From Pezicula radicicola (lineage: Eukaryota; Ascomycota; Leotiomycetes; Helotiales; Dermateaceae), in the NCBI GenBank assembly GCA_003008705.1, contig PDUO01000045.1:48636-112635 (forward strand): a stretch of DNA of 64,000 nucleotides, in the 5' to 3' direction. Within the stretch, counting starts at the first letter, position 1. The number at the start of each line of letters is the position of its first letter. This document shows positions 43,130 to 54,860 of this stretch, piece by piece. The translations under genes and the position numbers were made by a program. The notes under the pieces were generated by a model, which did not search any database, was not told where the DNA came from, and saw nothing but the letters and a program-made list of their open reading frames with translations.

Positions 43130-43824
43130 GAATAAACTTAATACTAGACCTCCAAGCTCAGCCTGAACGTGCCTTGAAAGTGTACCTGAAGGTCTGAAGC
43201 TAGCCCTCTTGGTGGTAATCAGAGAATTAGGAAGGTCTAGCTTAGAGGAACTTGGGGCGCTGAGAATTCTCCGAGTTAACACAGGCAATGCGGTTGAAGG
43301 CAAAGGTTTAGATTCTATAGCCCGGCATTTCTTTGGGAGTGGCCCTAAAGATCTAGTAGTAGGCTTTTCTCGAGGCATGCCGTAGCTACCATCTGCTAGA
43401 TGATGGCTGAACGCCTCCAAGTTAGAATCTATGTCAGGAAGCAGTGATTTCCTCCTACATATTGTAGTCGAATACAATTAGGCCCCTAGCTCTGAATCTT
43501 AGCTAGTCAGTAACGGTGCTACGGTGAAAGTCTGTAGGACTAGCTGATGTCTTGGAATTTGACTCTGCCATGGGATAAATCCTTTGCATACGACTTAATT
43601 GTGCGATACCGTCGTGTAAGTAGTAGAGTAGCCTTATTGTTACAATATACTAAGCGTAAGTAGTCACCGTCTTTGTACTCGGTCAAGTCAAGCATATTGT
43701 CGAGAGCTACCAAAGACGATATTCCATGTCGAGCCTCAATTGCAGCGGTTCGACGTTTCTTTGCACGTGGGTGCGAGGATCTCGTTGCGGGCTTCGGGGT
43801 AGGCAGTTCATCATCTTGTACCAT
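43130..43824 (-). other. two exon-like frames of an unknown basic protein
   Basis: A frame from ATG at 43824 (MVQDDELPTPKPATRSSHPR then AKKRRTAAIEARHG) runs to 43540 and contains LVYCNNKATLLLTRRYRTIK. A second frame (about 43460-43130) reads SLLPDIDSNLEAFSHHLADG, then GPLPKKCRAIESKPLPSTAL and FRPSGTLSRHVQAELGGLVL. Both look coding and are basic, so they may be two exons of one nuclear protein, convergent with the Ulp1 gene. I cannot find a convincing splice pair, and stops lie between them. Unknown family. Confidence 0.4.
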
Positions 43825-43899
43825 TATCAATTTTAAGGGCTCCGAGAAGCTTAGAGTTGAGATAGTTCGAGGATGTTGTAGATAAAAAGGTGTTAGTGT

Positions 43900-45500
43900 T
43901 GTTGTAATCTAGAATTGCAACAATCCCGTACAAATCTTCCTCTGCGTAAATGGACATGCTCAGCTCGTATGACAAAACTCTTCTCATAAAATGGTTCTCT
44001 ATGAACCGTCAATTACATTGAATATATAGTATATGAAAAAGTCGATGGATGTAGTCCAAATCATGAATTAAGGCCTGATTGCTTGCTCCCATTAGGCAGG
44101 AGGCAAGTAGAAAGCCGATAACATCATGAGACGTACCTTTATTCTCGGAGAAGGAAGTACAATTCATGCAAGGCACACCCAAGCTCGCAGCGTCGCAGGA
44201 ATGGTATTTGAAGTTGTACTTGAAGATTGCATAGATGCAGCAGGAGGAGCGTTGAAGAAAGAGGGGGGAACAATTGCACCACCTATCACACCGACATTGT
44301 ACCCAAACATCCAGCTTTCCATGCAGGCGAGCGGGGCAAGTCCATAGATACAATTGGTATATTTAAGAGAAGAAACAATGATGGTTTTCGAGGGACAACC
44401 CGGTTAAATAGTACTACAGATAGATTGGAAATTTTGTACTTGAAAATCACGGCCAACATCTCAGTCGTGCCTAAAACCTCCTCTATTTACTTCCTCTACT
44501 CTCTTTCTCTCCTTTTCGGACATTGACGGTCGATTCATTAGTGAGATCAGCTTTTTTAGCAATTAAATTTCAAGACATGGCCGTTGCTAATTCACCTAAT
44601 TAACTAGAAATAAAGTTTATTACTATAGAAATTCCTTTAAGGTTCGAAGTATAAGATATATAAGATTAAGTACCGTAATAATTTACCTAACCCTATTTAC
44701 GGCGTTAATGCACTGAAGATGTTTCCTGACATGTTGTATACATTTACTGGGCGTATCTATCTTACCGGCGACAGTCTTGGAGACTAGGAAGCAATGAATG
44801 TAAAGCAGAGCTTTATTGATTTACTCATTTCTCTGTGCTCAACGCCTTCCAACGGCATTCAGAACCAACATCCACCGTTAACAGCTGCTACTCGATGCTC
44901 TGTAACAGCCTGAAAGGGTATCTTGCAGTCCAACAATCCAGTATAAGCAGAGAACAAACTCAAAAGTCCAAAGCAAACAACAAGTATTGACAGATTGAGA
45001 GCTCTTTCTTGATTTTGTAGGTGGTGGTGCATGGCCATTCTCAGTTGGTGGAGTGATTTGTCTGCTTAATTGCGATAACGAACGCCTTTTCAACTCATTC
45101 CTCCTTACCCTCCAAAGAAGTATTTCCTTTTATCTAGTACTAAATTCTCTTTAGGAGCCCCGTCTAACAATCCATACCAACAACGACCACTTTCTTCTCC
45201 TCGTCACACAAATCATAGCGGCTGCATTTTTGGTAGACCTGTAGTCCAGAGCTACCTCAATTTATATATACTCGGCTCGATCTAGGACATGTATCTCGGG
45301 CTTTACGTCCGGGGCTTTGGCTTGAGAGAAGTGTTAGCGGAGAAAGGCAATCCTTCTCGGAAACAAGTCCATCTCCCTCAAAGCTGCTTTGAATCTCTCA
45401 TATTAACTACGAAACTAATATATCCGTTTCGAATTTTAAGAATCATCGTTAATCTCACTTAGAATTAACCTTTAATTGTGTTCCATTCTAGTCTTAAGTA
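43900..45500. other. no supported gene
   Basis: Only short frames. A minus-strand frame at 45093-44878 starts with a basic, Pro-rich segment (RQITPPTENGHAPPPTKSRK). A phrase close to its AGAAAGAGCTCTCAATCTGT occurs also near 59296-59320. A telomere-like CCTAACCCTA lies near 44688. Confidence 0.35.
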
Positions 45501-45527
45501 CGTGGTGAATATATAGAATCTATTTTA

Positions 45528-46290
45528 ATGATCAACCCATCTGTGTGGTGTCTTCCTGCATCTAGGTCGGGCGTGTATATTCCACAGTCAAAAGACGATT
45601 TATGCCAACACATTTCATTCTATGGCCACGGTTCTCCAGCATATCATGGTTTCACAATCGGTTCGGGACAGGTAAGAAAGGCTGCTTTTCTTGAATGCCG
45701 CTTATATATGAATTTCATTTCATTCTATAGGAGGAGGATATCATCTGTGCCTATGCTAGGAAAGCTCACTTTCTACAGAACTAATGACAATATTTGCCGT
45801 GGGTGCGTTAAATGCACACAATGCACAATCGGCCACATTGTTCGCAGTGGGTACAGCACCCGGAAGCGTCGATTGGTTGAGGTCTTTTGCACCCGTGGCA
45901 ATAGTTACGGCTCTCCGTCAGCCTGTCTCATTTGACTTCTCGTTATCCTGCTCCAGCTTTCCAAGGACGTTAATTAGTAACTTGATTGTCCAGCCGGAAT
46001 CAAGTAGAAGCCTCCTACGCTCTATAATTGACACTGTAAATGATGGATTCAACAAGACGGATGCGCGGCCTTGGGCAAAGCATGCGTCGAAGAACCATAA
46101 ACCGTTCTCTAGCGGCACTAAAGAATGCGGCAAATTGTGCCATAGCGGTAGAGAGTCGAAAATGTTTTGCACATATATCGCGAGAATGATCTTTAATTTT
46201 ACTTCGCTTTTCTTCCTGTTGACTGTTAAATACTTGCCAAATCTAGTTTCTTTGTCAGATGGAGAATATTTTATCAATCTACTAGAGTAG
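45528..46290 (+). pseudogene. unknown protein relic with one intron and a frameshift
   Basis: The first block reads RSGVYIPQSKDDLCQHISFY and AYHGFTIGSGQ. An intron of 60 bases follows (donor GTAAGA at 45671, acceptor CTATAG near 45730), and the next exon continues EEDIICAYARKAHFLQN. A one-base slip near 45783 then moves to the frame TIFAVGALNAHNAQSATLFA, VGTAPGSVDWLRSFAPVAIV, TALRQPVSF, which stays open to 46290. The splicing and frame behaviour show that this was a real gene. I do not recognise the family. The N-terminal half upstream of 45528 is not identified. Confidence 0.5.
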
Positions 46291-47250
46291 TTTGGTCATG
46301 AAATATCGATGAAACAGAGATTTGCCGACATATATATCGAATAATCCCCACTATATTAGAAGACGGTAGAGCTATTAGCTTGTAAAGGTGGAAGCTTTGA
46401 CTTTGCTACTCGATGGATGTTCGGTGATGTTAACAGTTTGGTATTACGGAAATATACAATGGCAGCATCGAGACCTATAGTCGACCACTTCAGCGAGAGA
46501 AACCTAGTTAGTGGTTAGACTTTTGCTCCTGTGCTTTATGAATTTGTTGCTATTTCTCCTCTGCACCTCCTCGAAAGGGATTTTGAAGTACTGTATGTCT
46601 ATATCATAGGTCTCTTGACAGTGTACCGATCCCCTTCCTACATTTACAGTTTGTAAGGAGAGCTACTCATTGCCGAATACCTTCCTTCTCCTCTCCAGGG
46701 CGACGTCAGAGGAGGCTTGCGCATCACAAAGAAACAAAGTCGCCAATTCAAGTAAGATTCCGGGCTCATTCAGATCGATACTTGGAAGTAGAACATAAGT
46801 CGAAGCGAATGAATTGAGCTCAGATGTAACAGCCGGATATCAAATGGTCAGCTTCTCAAGTTTGTATGGATCGCTTTTTAACTTGGATCTTCTGTATCCC
46901 CGCCGTTATTGCAGTGGGCATTCCCTTGACCTTGTTGTGATATTGAGTCGAGTCTTCTACTTATGGTTGACTATACTACCTACCATTGCCTAAAGCTGAA
47001 CTATACCTAGTTAATTGGGGAAAGGGATGAATGAGTTCCTAAACATATAGTCAGTATTAAACAACAAATAGAAGATGTACCCACCTTCAACCGGTCCCGG
47101 CTCTGCAAGTCCCAGTACCTCGAGCATCCTGGCATTAGTATCACCAGAATCCCAAGAGCGACCACGGTATGTACGGGAAACAGGGTAATCCGGCGCAATA
47201 CCCGTAACCTAACCGCTATAGCTAGCTAATGTCTCCTTCCAAAGCTTTCT
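46291..47250. other. no supported gene
   Basis: Spacer with short frames only on both strands. I see no repeats and no recognisable motif. Confidence 0.4.
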
Positions 47251-48443
47251 CTATCCGTCCTGGAATGGTCTAGGTGCCACGCTCGAACACACTGATGTTA
47301 CCTGAACGTTTTTGGATCCTGCGGAATAGGTGGCGGAGATATGTAATTGATCGCGCTGAGTGCGCTGCTTCTTCAAGGCAAAGCCTGTGTCTGTGTCATT
47401 GTTCCGTTTACGTTTCGTCGTTGGTATGGGCGGGAGGGGCGGCAGTGTACAAGCACTATTCAAGGGGAAATGTTCGAACATTGCCTGTAATGCACCTCGT
47501 CGACCCTGTTCCTCCATGAAATTGAACCATGGCGTGCGATAAATGTGTATATTCCCAAGCAAATCACCTCCTCCACCGATGATAGAAGTGAGGAACAGTG
47601 AGGGAATTTGCACCGACAATCGTTGGATCCAGTGTCTATGTATTACCATGATGTGAACCTGAGACGTTGTTACATTAGTGCTGGTAAAGCTTAGCAGGAC
47701 CTGATCGCATACCTTGTATGAACTCGCAGAGGGACGTGCTAGACGTTGCTCATCTGCCAGTGTAAGAAGTGTGTAAAGTTCTATTGAATTGAGCTGCCAC
47801 TCGTGCCGTCGCCTGTTTCGAATGAGGACTGATATCGAGTGTCCATTTTCCATATCTCGTCCAGTCATAGCTGTCTTGACACCCTTTGTGCGAGTGTCGC
47901 CAGTGATGCGTAACGCTTTCTCTGCTCTATATGTCATTGTGTTAGCATGGAGAAAGAACAGTGCGCATTTAAAGTCTACCTTTGAAAGGTAACCCGATTC
48001 TCCGAGTGCTGATTGCATAAAGCCTGTGCCCAGCAAGTGAACAAACTTGCAATCCATTCCGAACAGGCTTTCGCCATCTCTGGTCTCGTCTGGAAATCGC
48101 GTGGAAGGCATTTTATATCCCCCTGATATGAGCTTGTGGCAAAAAATGCGTCTGTCACCGAAGATGTTTCGGTCGATGGGCGGATCGAGCGCTCATCTTG
48201 GTCTTCGACGGCGATATGAAGGTCTGATAGCTGCTCGTCACTAAGAACCGTCTTGGAGAGATTGCTGAGTAGGTTGCGAATTGTGTACCGCCATGAGGGC
48301 GTGGGCGTGGAAGATGAGGATTTTATGGAAGCAGATGCAGATGCAGATACAGATAATCGAGCTGCTGTTCAGGCCATGTTAGCGTGGGTCGAGGTATTCT
48401 CTTAGCAAGTGGGAGGATTCTGACCTGTGTCTGCAATAGACAT
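47251..48443 (-). CDS. intact four-exon gene of unknown family, divergent partner of a nuclease-like gene
   Basis: Exons 48443-48425, 48364-47980, 47926-47713 and 47658-47251 join into 341 residues with every phase consistent. Introns have donors GTCAGA, GTAGAC and GTATGC, branch sites such as GCTAAC, and AG acceptors; the acceptor of the first is a CAGCAG pair. The start is MSIADT, then a Ser/Ala repeat (SVSASASASIKSSSSTPTPS, encoded by GCAGAT-type hexamers), then RYTIRNLLSNLSKTVLSDEQ, MAKACSEWIASLFTCWAQAL, GDTRTKGVKTAMTGRDMENG and RRRHEWQLNSIELYTLLTLA. The C-terminus has Pro-rich PPLPPIPTTKRKRNNDTDTG and KKQR, a bipartite nuclear-localisation pattern. No characterised domain is recognised. 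It shares a 274-base promoter with the nuclease-like gene and, like it, has no lesion although its neighbours are relics. Confidence 0.75.
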
Positions 48444-48717
48444 GGGAACTGTTGGTGACAACTGATGATGTTGATTGTTGTCGTGATTGTTGTCGTGATT
48501 CTTGTCGTGATGGGCAACGGAAGTGAAGTGACGTGGAGGAACGCTTACTTGCTTACATAACTTCAGACCATGATTTTAAGGCACAAACCAACTCACTCGC
48601 TTATCAAAAGCACACCGCTACTGTATCGTACTGTACTGTACTGTATTGTATATACTGTATATATATCTTCACCGGCAGATCTAATCGCTGGAAAGGGGTA
48701 GATTACCCAGAATAGCC
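48444..48717. promoter_or_regulatory. bidirectional promoter region
   Basis: Only 274 bases separate the two divergent start codons (48443 minus, 48718 plus). The interval contains a tandem GTCGTGATTGTT/CTT run at 48480-48512 and a TACTGTACTGTA run followed by TATACTGTATATATATC near 48630-48668 that could serve as the plus-strand TATA region. Confidence 0.55.
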
Positions 48718-50041
48718 ATGCGCACTCCGGCTAATGTGAGAGAATTCTTGGAACGCTTTCCCGACTGGCCCCAAGATTCCCTGGAGCAGAGAAGTGACAT
48801 TGAAGCTGGAAGTCGGTGGACCATCCGTGACATCGGTACATTCCAGATCCTGCGTCTAGAGATAAGAAGGGATTTTCCCAGATGGCTTCAAGATCGGTAT
48901 GAAGAAGCGAGGGAGAGGGTTAGAGCGAGTACCGAAATTCAGAGGGCGGTTCGGCTTCTACGCACCAATTGGAGAGGCCTTAGCCGGGCCGCGTTAAGGG
49001 AAGCATCTGGTTCTTTCGCGGCCTTCTTCAGCCTCCTGGCCGAAGTTATCGAACAGCCTCCTACGCCTATGCCCGATCGCTATCTGAGGAGAGATTTATT
49101 GCCCATGGGTCAGGATCCACCGTCCAGTCAAGAATCCTCATCCTCCGGCCCGCCTTCCTCGCCTCTCGAACCTCCACCCAAGCGGATGCGAGGTCAGCGC
49201 TATTCTGATGGAAATGACAGCTATCACCCATCCAACGACTCTGGTGCCGAATCGGAGCAATCTCGCTATGATGAGCAGGTAAAGGCTGAGCCGGTGACGA
49301 ATAGTTGCTTCTATCACTTTCTGGAATGTGTAACTGAGAACTCAAGACGAGTTGGGGATGATGGGTTCCGGCTTGAATGGGCACTCACGCAAGATTCGTT
49401 CCATGTTCGTACGCTACAATCTCATTTTTCTTCGAAGAACGATGGGGGCCTTGTCCACAGAGGTAATGTATCGGGCCAATGGAAGCGACAAAGTGACATT
49501 TCGTACTGCTCGATTGAGGTAAGCATATGTGGTCTTTTGATAGTAAGCATCTGACGGCATTCAACAAGGCCAAAGCTCGCTATAATACTACAACTAAATC
49601 TGAGCAAAATCAAGCCCAAGAAGCTTCCCATATGGTTGGAATGTACGCACAACGGATCTCGAATTTACAAACTAGGAATCTCCACCCATGGAACGTGTTA
49701 GTACTGATCTCGCTCTCAGCCTCCTTTCGACTCTAAACAATACCTTTAACTTACTTACCTTATACTGGGTTAGCTAATAAATTGTCAGAATCCCACTGAT
49801 TACTGCGTCTCAGAACAATGCTTTCCTCCTTCTTGGCACCTTCCCCTACGAATATACGACGTATCTTAAGACTGGAGAGCAGTCAAATTACTCAGCTTTT
49901 CCTGAACTCCAGGAGTACGGTCCATTTGATCTCAAAGATGCTGCAGATTTTGAGATTTTGAGTGAAATTGTAGTCGCGCTGGTATTAAAGATACAGAGCT
50001 TTGGCTCTTTTCCTCGTGCTTCGGAGAACACGGAACCTTGA
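48718..50041 (+). CDS. PD-(D/E)XK nuclease-like protein, intact
   Basis: Exons 48718-49518, 49569-49696 and 49789-50041 give 393 residues. Donors are GTAAGC and GTTAGT, acceptors CAACAAG and TTGTCAG. The start MRTPANVREFLERFPDWPQD is followed by a helical domain (RRDFPRWLQDRYEEARERVR) and a Ser/Pro linker with PPPKRMRGQRYSDGND (nuclear signal). The C-terminal domain has SDISYCSIEAKARYN with Asp260, Glu267 and Lys269, a (D/E)xK core split by intron 1, then QEASHMVGMYA, and a strand-rich end with PLITASQNNAFLLLGTFPYE and LQEYGPFDLKDAADFEILSE. This order matches a large fungal nuclease-like family common in accessory genome regions; function in the cell is unknown. The gene is divergent from the intact gene at 47251-48443. 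The PD proline is replaced by Ser, which many members tolerate. Confidence 0.75.
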
Positions 50042-51289
50042 GGTCGTGCGTGTTCTTATTAGTATATAACACTATAAATGTTTACCAGCCTTGGCGTTTT
50101 AGAAACAGATCCTTGTAATCCTCTTGTTAGAAGAAATCACACGTGTTTCCTGTATATCTTTATATCGGGTGGCTATGGCGCCCGCCGTTCCCTCCGAAAT
50201 CGCATGTTGATTCAGGCCATTCTGGCCCAGTACAGTACCATATTTGCGTGAAGGGAATGACACTATAATAATCTGATTTTATATAGGGTTCCTCCTTTTT
50301 CTGGTACCTATTTCTTCGTATCAAAACTGTACTTGCCTCCTACCTAATAGGAGCAAGCAACTAGACATTAATTTACCACATTCCCCCATTTCTTCACTTC
50401 CTTCATTCAGTGTAACCAGAGGTTCATACCTCTTCGTGCCAATATCGTTGTTCTCAATGCATTGTAGATGTGTTCCTATAATAGCAAGAGTGCTAGAGCA
50501 CTTCTCTCCTAGCCCCGAAGTGATTAATTCGTAGACACAGACCAAAGGTTCCTCCTACGTGCAATATTCTCTCTCTTACAACCATAGATTTAGGTGCCTT
50601 TATACAGTGATAATAAACACGTCTACACTACATCCTCCGCACCAGCTTAGTAGAGGAAAGCTTTCAGCTCCTAGTCTTGTTAGCTTGACCCTTGTTAGAG
50701 AAGCGGTGCATTATCCGGCACTTGGCGCAGCCACGCAGGGACCATTTAGCGAGAATGATGACACAAAGTGCCGAATCTGTCAAAGCCTTGTCCAGAGAAT
50801 AGGGGAGAGTAGAATGTCCGAATGGCCTCGGAGGACGCAGACGGCAGCTACGGCAAAACAATTCTGACAAAGCCAGCGAACTATCATTATCCAAGGCTCG
50901 AGCAGTGTACAGCTGTTCGAATGTATACCCATTTCCAAAGTCGGCCAATTTCACAACGTAATAGCCATCTTTGTGACAAAGACTTTGCCGTTGAAGACTA
51001 AGACATTTTAGATCTTAAGGTTACTATAGCAGATGTAGCATTCGTGTAAAACAGAGAGACCCCAGCCGACCTGATGCACTAGGCCAATTTTCGCCTTAAT
51101 CGTCGGCCATGCCAAATGAGGGGAGCCATTCGAGGACCGGGCCAGGTTGGTGGATTTCCTTATATTGACGTCGCGTCCTTTTTCTTACTTCCATCCCCTC
51201 TTCTAGATAATTTGGTTAGCGCATTGGCAACAGCGACATAGAGGAAAGCCAGTTGTTGAACAGAAGAGTAATAGGAGTAGTAATAAGAA
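50042..51289. other. no clear gene; one kinase-like fragment
   Basis: A minus-strand frame at 50954-50664 begins VKLADFGNGYTFEQLYTARA, which contains the DFG triplet of protein kinases, but nothing else in it supports a kinase. The remainder of the interval shows only short frames. Confidence 0.25.
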
Positions 51290-52400
51290 GATTGTCAGAG
51301 GTGCAGGAGTAGGACAAGGACAGACGGGGTATGCGGGTGATTTGCCTCCGGATCCGGATGCGTATTTGAGCGCGGAGGAGAGGGCTATTATTGTTAGTTC
51401 AGATCTTGTGGAGAGCTTGAGCTTGTGCTAATATGGTGGAATAGGATCGTAAACTCCTTTGGAAGCTTGACCTGATTATGATCCCATGGGTAAGCCTCCC
51501 GCGCTCTTATACGAACCTCCACTCCACCTTTCTTCCCTATGCTACCCTCTATAGTGGTTTCTTAGCCCTACAGAAGCCGGTCTCTTCCCAGACATCAACT
51601 ACTACCTTTCCTGTTGGTACAAGAATTCCGAATTCGGCATATGCGCCGCCATCTTCTTCTCTACTGCTGCCGTCTCTGGTTCCTTTGGAGGTCTTCTCGC
51701 TGCTGCCATCGAGAAGATAAATAGTCTCGGCAGCTATCCGGGATGGGCATGGATCTTCATCCTCAAAGGAATTATTACAGTCCTTTTTAGAGTTGCTTCC
51801 TTCTGGACTGTCCTTAACTTCCCTGATTCAACTACCTTCCTTTCCGAACAAGATCGCGCACGTGTTATCAGACAGTTGAAATTGGATCAGCAGTCCAGTG
51901 CTGAGCATAAAGACTTCAAGCTAAAATAGGTGTGGATGGCATTGAATGATTATAAGATATAGTTAGGTATAATTGTCTACATGGCCTGCAATATACCTCT
52001 CTATACCTTCTCCCTCTTTCTCCCCACTATTATCTCCGAACTCGGCTACTCAAACACCAAAGGTCAACTTCTCACTGTCCCTCCCTATGCCACTGCCGCT
52101 GTTCTTATCATCACGATCGGCTTCATTACTAATTGCACCAAGCAGTGTGGTCTTTACAATATCTTTATCTCTTTTCTTGGTATCGCAGGCTTTGCAATGC
52201 TTCTCAGCTCTGACAAAGCGGGGGTAAAATATACAGGCACTTTCCTCAGAGCACTGGGTATATATCCCTGCATCGCTAATACGATTACCTAGGTGTTAAA
52301 CAATGCCAAAGGCATATATAAGCGTGGTATAGTATTAGGCTTTGTGATTGGTTGGGGAAATCTGAATGGAGTCGTGAGCTCAAATATATACTACTAGAAG
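51290..52400 (+). pseudogene. MFS anion:cation symporter (allantoate/vitamin permease type) relic
   Basis: Twelve-helix permease of the DAL5/TNA1 group. Pieces in order: PDPDAYLSAEERAII (near 51350), RKLLWKLDLIMIPWVSLL (near 51450), then after a frameshift INYYLSCWYKNSEFGICAAI, FFSTAAVSGSFGGLLAAAIE, PGWAWIFILKGIITVLFRVA, FPDSTTFLSEQDRARVIRQL, LGIIVYMACNIPLYTFSLFL, VPPYATAAVLIITIGFIT, and RALGIYPCIANTIT followed by GFVIGWGNLNGVVSS. Stops in the main frame are TAG 51927-51929, TAG 51960-51962 and TAG 52290-52292; at the last two Trp is the residue usually found. The end is truncated near 52390. A substrate cannot be inferred. Confidence 0.8.
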
Positions 52401-52519
52401 CTGAAATATATAGTTGGTCATGCAGTGATAATGGTATATATGATTATTTTTCTGCTTGGGGGAAGTATATTGTTGAGGGTGCTGCTGGCAAGGGAGGGGA
52501 AGGGAGGGGAAGAGAGACC

Positions 52520-54860
52520 ATTGGGTGTAGGGGGTGAGTGAGAGGTCCGTGGCACAATTACCGGGTTTCATAGCCAGAATTTCAAACACTTCAACATCTT
52601 CACAGTTGATCTCAAAAATGCCAACTCTTCGACATTGGCCTCGTTGTTTCACGGTAGACTACAAAATCAAACCCGCGATGAAATGGTACTTGCCGCGGAG
52701 TACCAAAGCAACTGGCACAAGACAGAGCGGCACACCAAATAGCGGAGGTTGCCCGTCAAAAGAGCATGCAGTCAAATGTTCCTCAAGTAACTGTATCAGC
52801 TTGCTGCTCATCTGCAGCTTTCCTGGGCCAACTATGACAGCCTGAACCACACGATCACATTTAAGACACAAGCTGCCGTAATGTACGGCTCCGAAGGGAC
52901 CCTTCCCAACCGGGGTAACATTAGCAGTTAAAACTTGTACATGAACATGAACTATGGATTCCGGAGATTCGATATCATATTGAAGTATGTTTGTTTCAAC
53001 TTCCCCGTGAATTGATGCCCAAGACCAGCTAGGTGCGGTATAGGTCTCGCATCTACAAGATTTACGTTCATAAAGCTGTAGTTCTATATCTTCCCTCTAC
53101 AGTCCCGCAAGATAACTGTCTCCACTTTGCTACTGAATGGCTCTAGCAAGACCGGAGATCGCCATGAGCTTACCGGAATGGCGTGTCAAGTCGCATTGAG
53201 AGTAAAGCCGAATGACTGATTCCCACATCAAAGCCCGGATTGGTTGTTTCTGGAGGAATAGTTTGGAGGTAGTGTAATTGCGTGGAATACCGCCACAAGG
53301 AAACCTCTCACAGGCGGTGGTTTGATGGCACTCCCAGTACAGTTGTGTTCTTGTAAAATGCACCATCCGAGGCGGTAAGAGGCGCTCTTGTAACGTCCAG
53401 GCTCGGTGGAGGAGTGGCATATATCTGAAGTCGTTCCTATACAAATTTTGATGAACCAAGTTGAGACTTTCTCCCGCCTCGTTGCCTACCGCAATTCGAC
53501 AATTCCAGCTTTCGGGTCGTTGGGAGAAGCAGCCACCGTTGCTATCGCGAGCCGCTGAGGCAGCTATGTTAATAGTCGACCCGCCGTACACACAGCTCAT
53601 CAATGCAGATTCTTTTCTCCAATCATCTGCATCATTTTGTATGATACAGAGCGAGTCGACCCAGATGTAATCAATCTCCGACTGCTGGGTAATCTCAATG
53701 GTGTCCTTGAAGGTTTTGGACAGAGCTTCGGGAGGTATTTGCGCTTGAAATTCTTCTACATTACCCTTGGTTAGGGCCAAGAAATGCGTGGCTCCCCAGC
53801 TGTGACTGAGTGAGGCCTAGCGTTGATACTTCGCAGATGCATTCGTTATGCATAGCCGTGGGATTACACCTCCCACATACACCAGACGCGTGAGCGCTAC
53901 CTTCATATCTATTCACGGGCATACTTGGTGCTGTATGCAGTATTTTTGCAGCCATTGCTTTAACAACGGCAGACCATCTCTCGTGTTATCGGATGCTCTA
54001 ATTCTTCCACCGCCATCTGTAACTTGCGATAGAGTGGTGGTAATCTTACGTGCACTAGAGTTATCAGCTCTGGTCTAGGCTTGTGCCCTCGCTATATATA
54101 AAAAATGCTGCCACATGGTGCGGCTAATGCGTTTTATAGCGCTCAATGAGATGTCGTGTTTTAGATAGTAGAAAGGATTAGATGAAGGCATCCCATTACC
54201 TGTTAATAAGTTACGTTAATCTCAAACAATATTGCAGGATTTCGATAGGGAAGAGACAAAACATACTTAAATTCTGATCCCATGAAGAATGGACGTTGAG
54301 AAGCACGTTCCGCCGCGGGAGCTCGCCTATTAGCGAACATCAGGTTAACGTTTAGGAAACTGCCACCCTTAAACTTTGTCAATGAAACAACTTCAGGTGA
54401 GATTGCGGAGCCCTGGGATCTCCGCTTGGCTGCTTGCTGGAACAGATATTCTTCGTCGCCTTCTTTCTCTACATGTCGCAGATTTAGCACAACGGTTCGT
54501 ATGAAGGTAGCGCAAAGTGCGCAGCCAGCGACAGCTGATTCTCTCAGAGCGATAAGGTCTTTGTGGTGGGAGGTATTAAGAGCTTTCTCCCAAAGACTAC
54601 TGTAATATGAAACTCCTTGTAGGCTCCCGGCAGTACTGGATTGATCCCCAGACTCAGAGGTCATCTCTTCGTCTACAGTGTCTTGGAAGCCCCCATTATC
54701 AACGACATCTCTCAAAGCCTTAGTGCCACTGCGTCTGTCAGCTTCAAGATTGTTGTCAGGATCGACATCGGAAGCTATATCATCACGTGGAATACTCTTA
54801 GAGTTTCTTTTCGTGTTGCCATCTAGTACTTCTAATCTCTCAATATATACCTCGAATTGT
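52520..54860 (-). pseudogene. HET-domain protein relic 2
   Basis: Heterokaryon-incompatibility protein with the N-terminal zone (SLWEKALNTSHHKDLIALRE, AGCALCATFIRTVVLNLR near 54560) and, after broken sequence near 54200-53830, the HET core ASLSHSWGATHFLALTKGNV, IDYIWVDSLCIIQNDADDW, MSCVYGGSTINIAASAARD and HRAWTLQERLLPPRMVHFT. The C-terminal frame continues through TYTAPSWSWASIHGEVETN to about 52520 with no indel. Stops in the C-terminal half are TAG 53132-53130, TAG 53100-53098 and TAG 52661-52659. It has the same decay style as the other HET relics. Confidence 0.85.

Noticed and set aside
42956..43130. Minus-strand frame overlapping the end of the Ulp1 gene
   Set aside because: That part is the antisense of the Ulp1 coding end; only the portion beyond 43130 looks coding in its own right.
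47251..50041. Calling the divergent pair a toxin-antidote or meiotic-drive locus
   Set aside because: The arrangement is suggestive, but the sequence shows no evidence of toxicity or rescue; it is kept as an open question only.
50664..50954. Protein kinase gene based on a DFG triplet
   Set aside because: No Lys, HRD or APE motifs accompany it; a single triplet is not enough.
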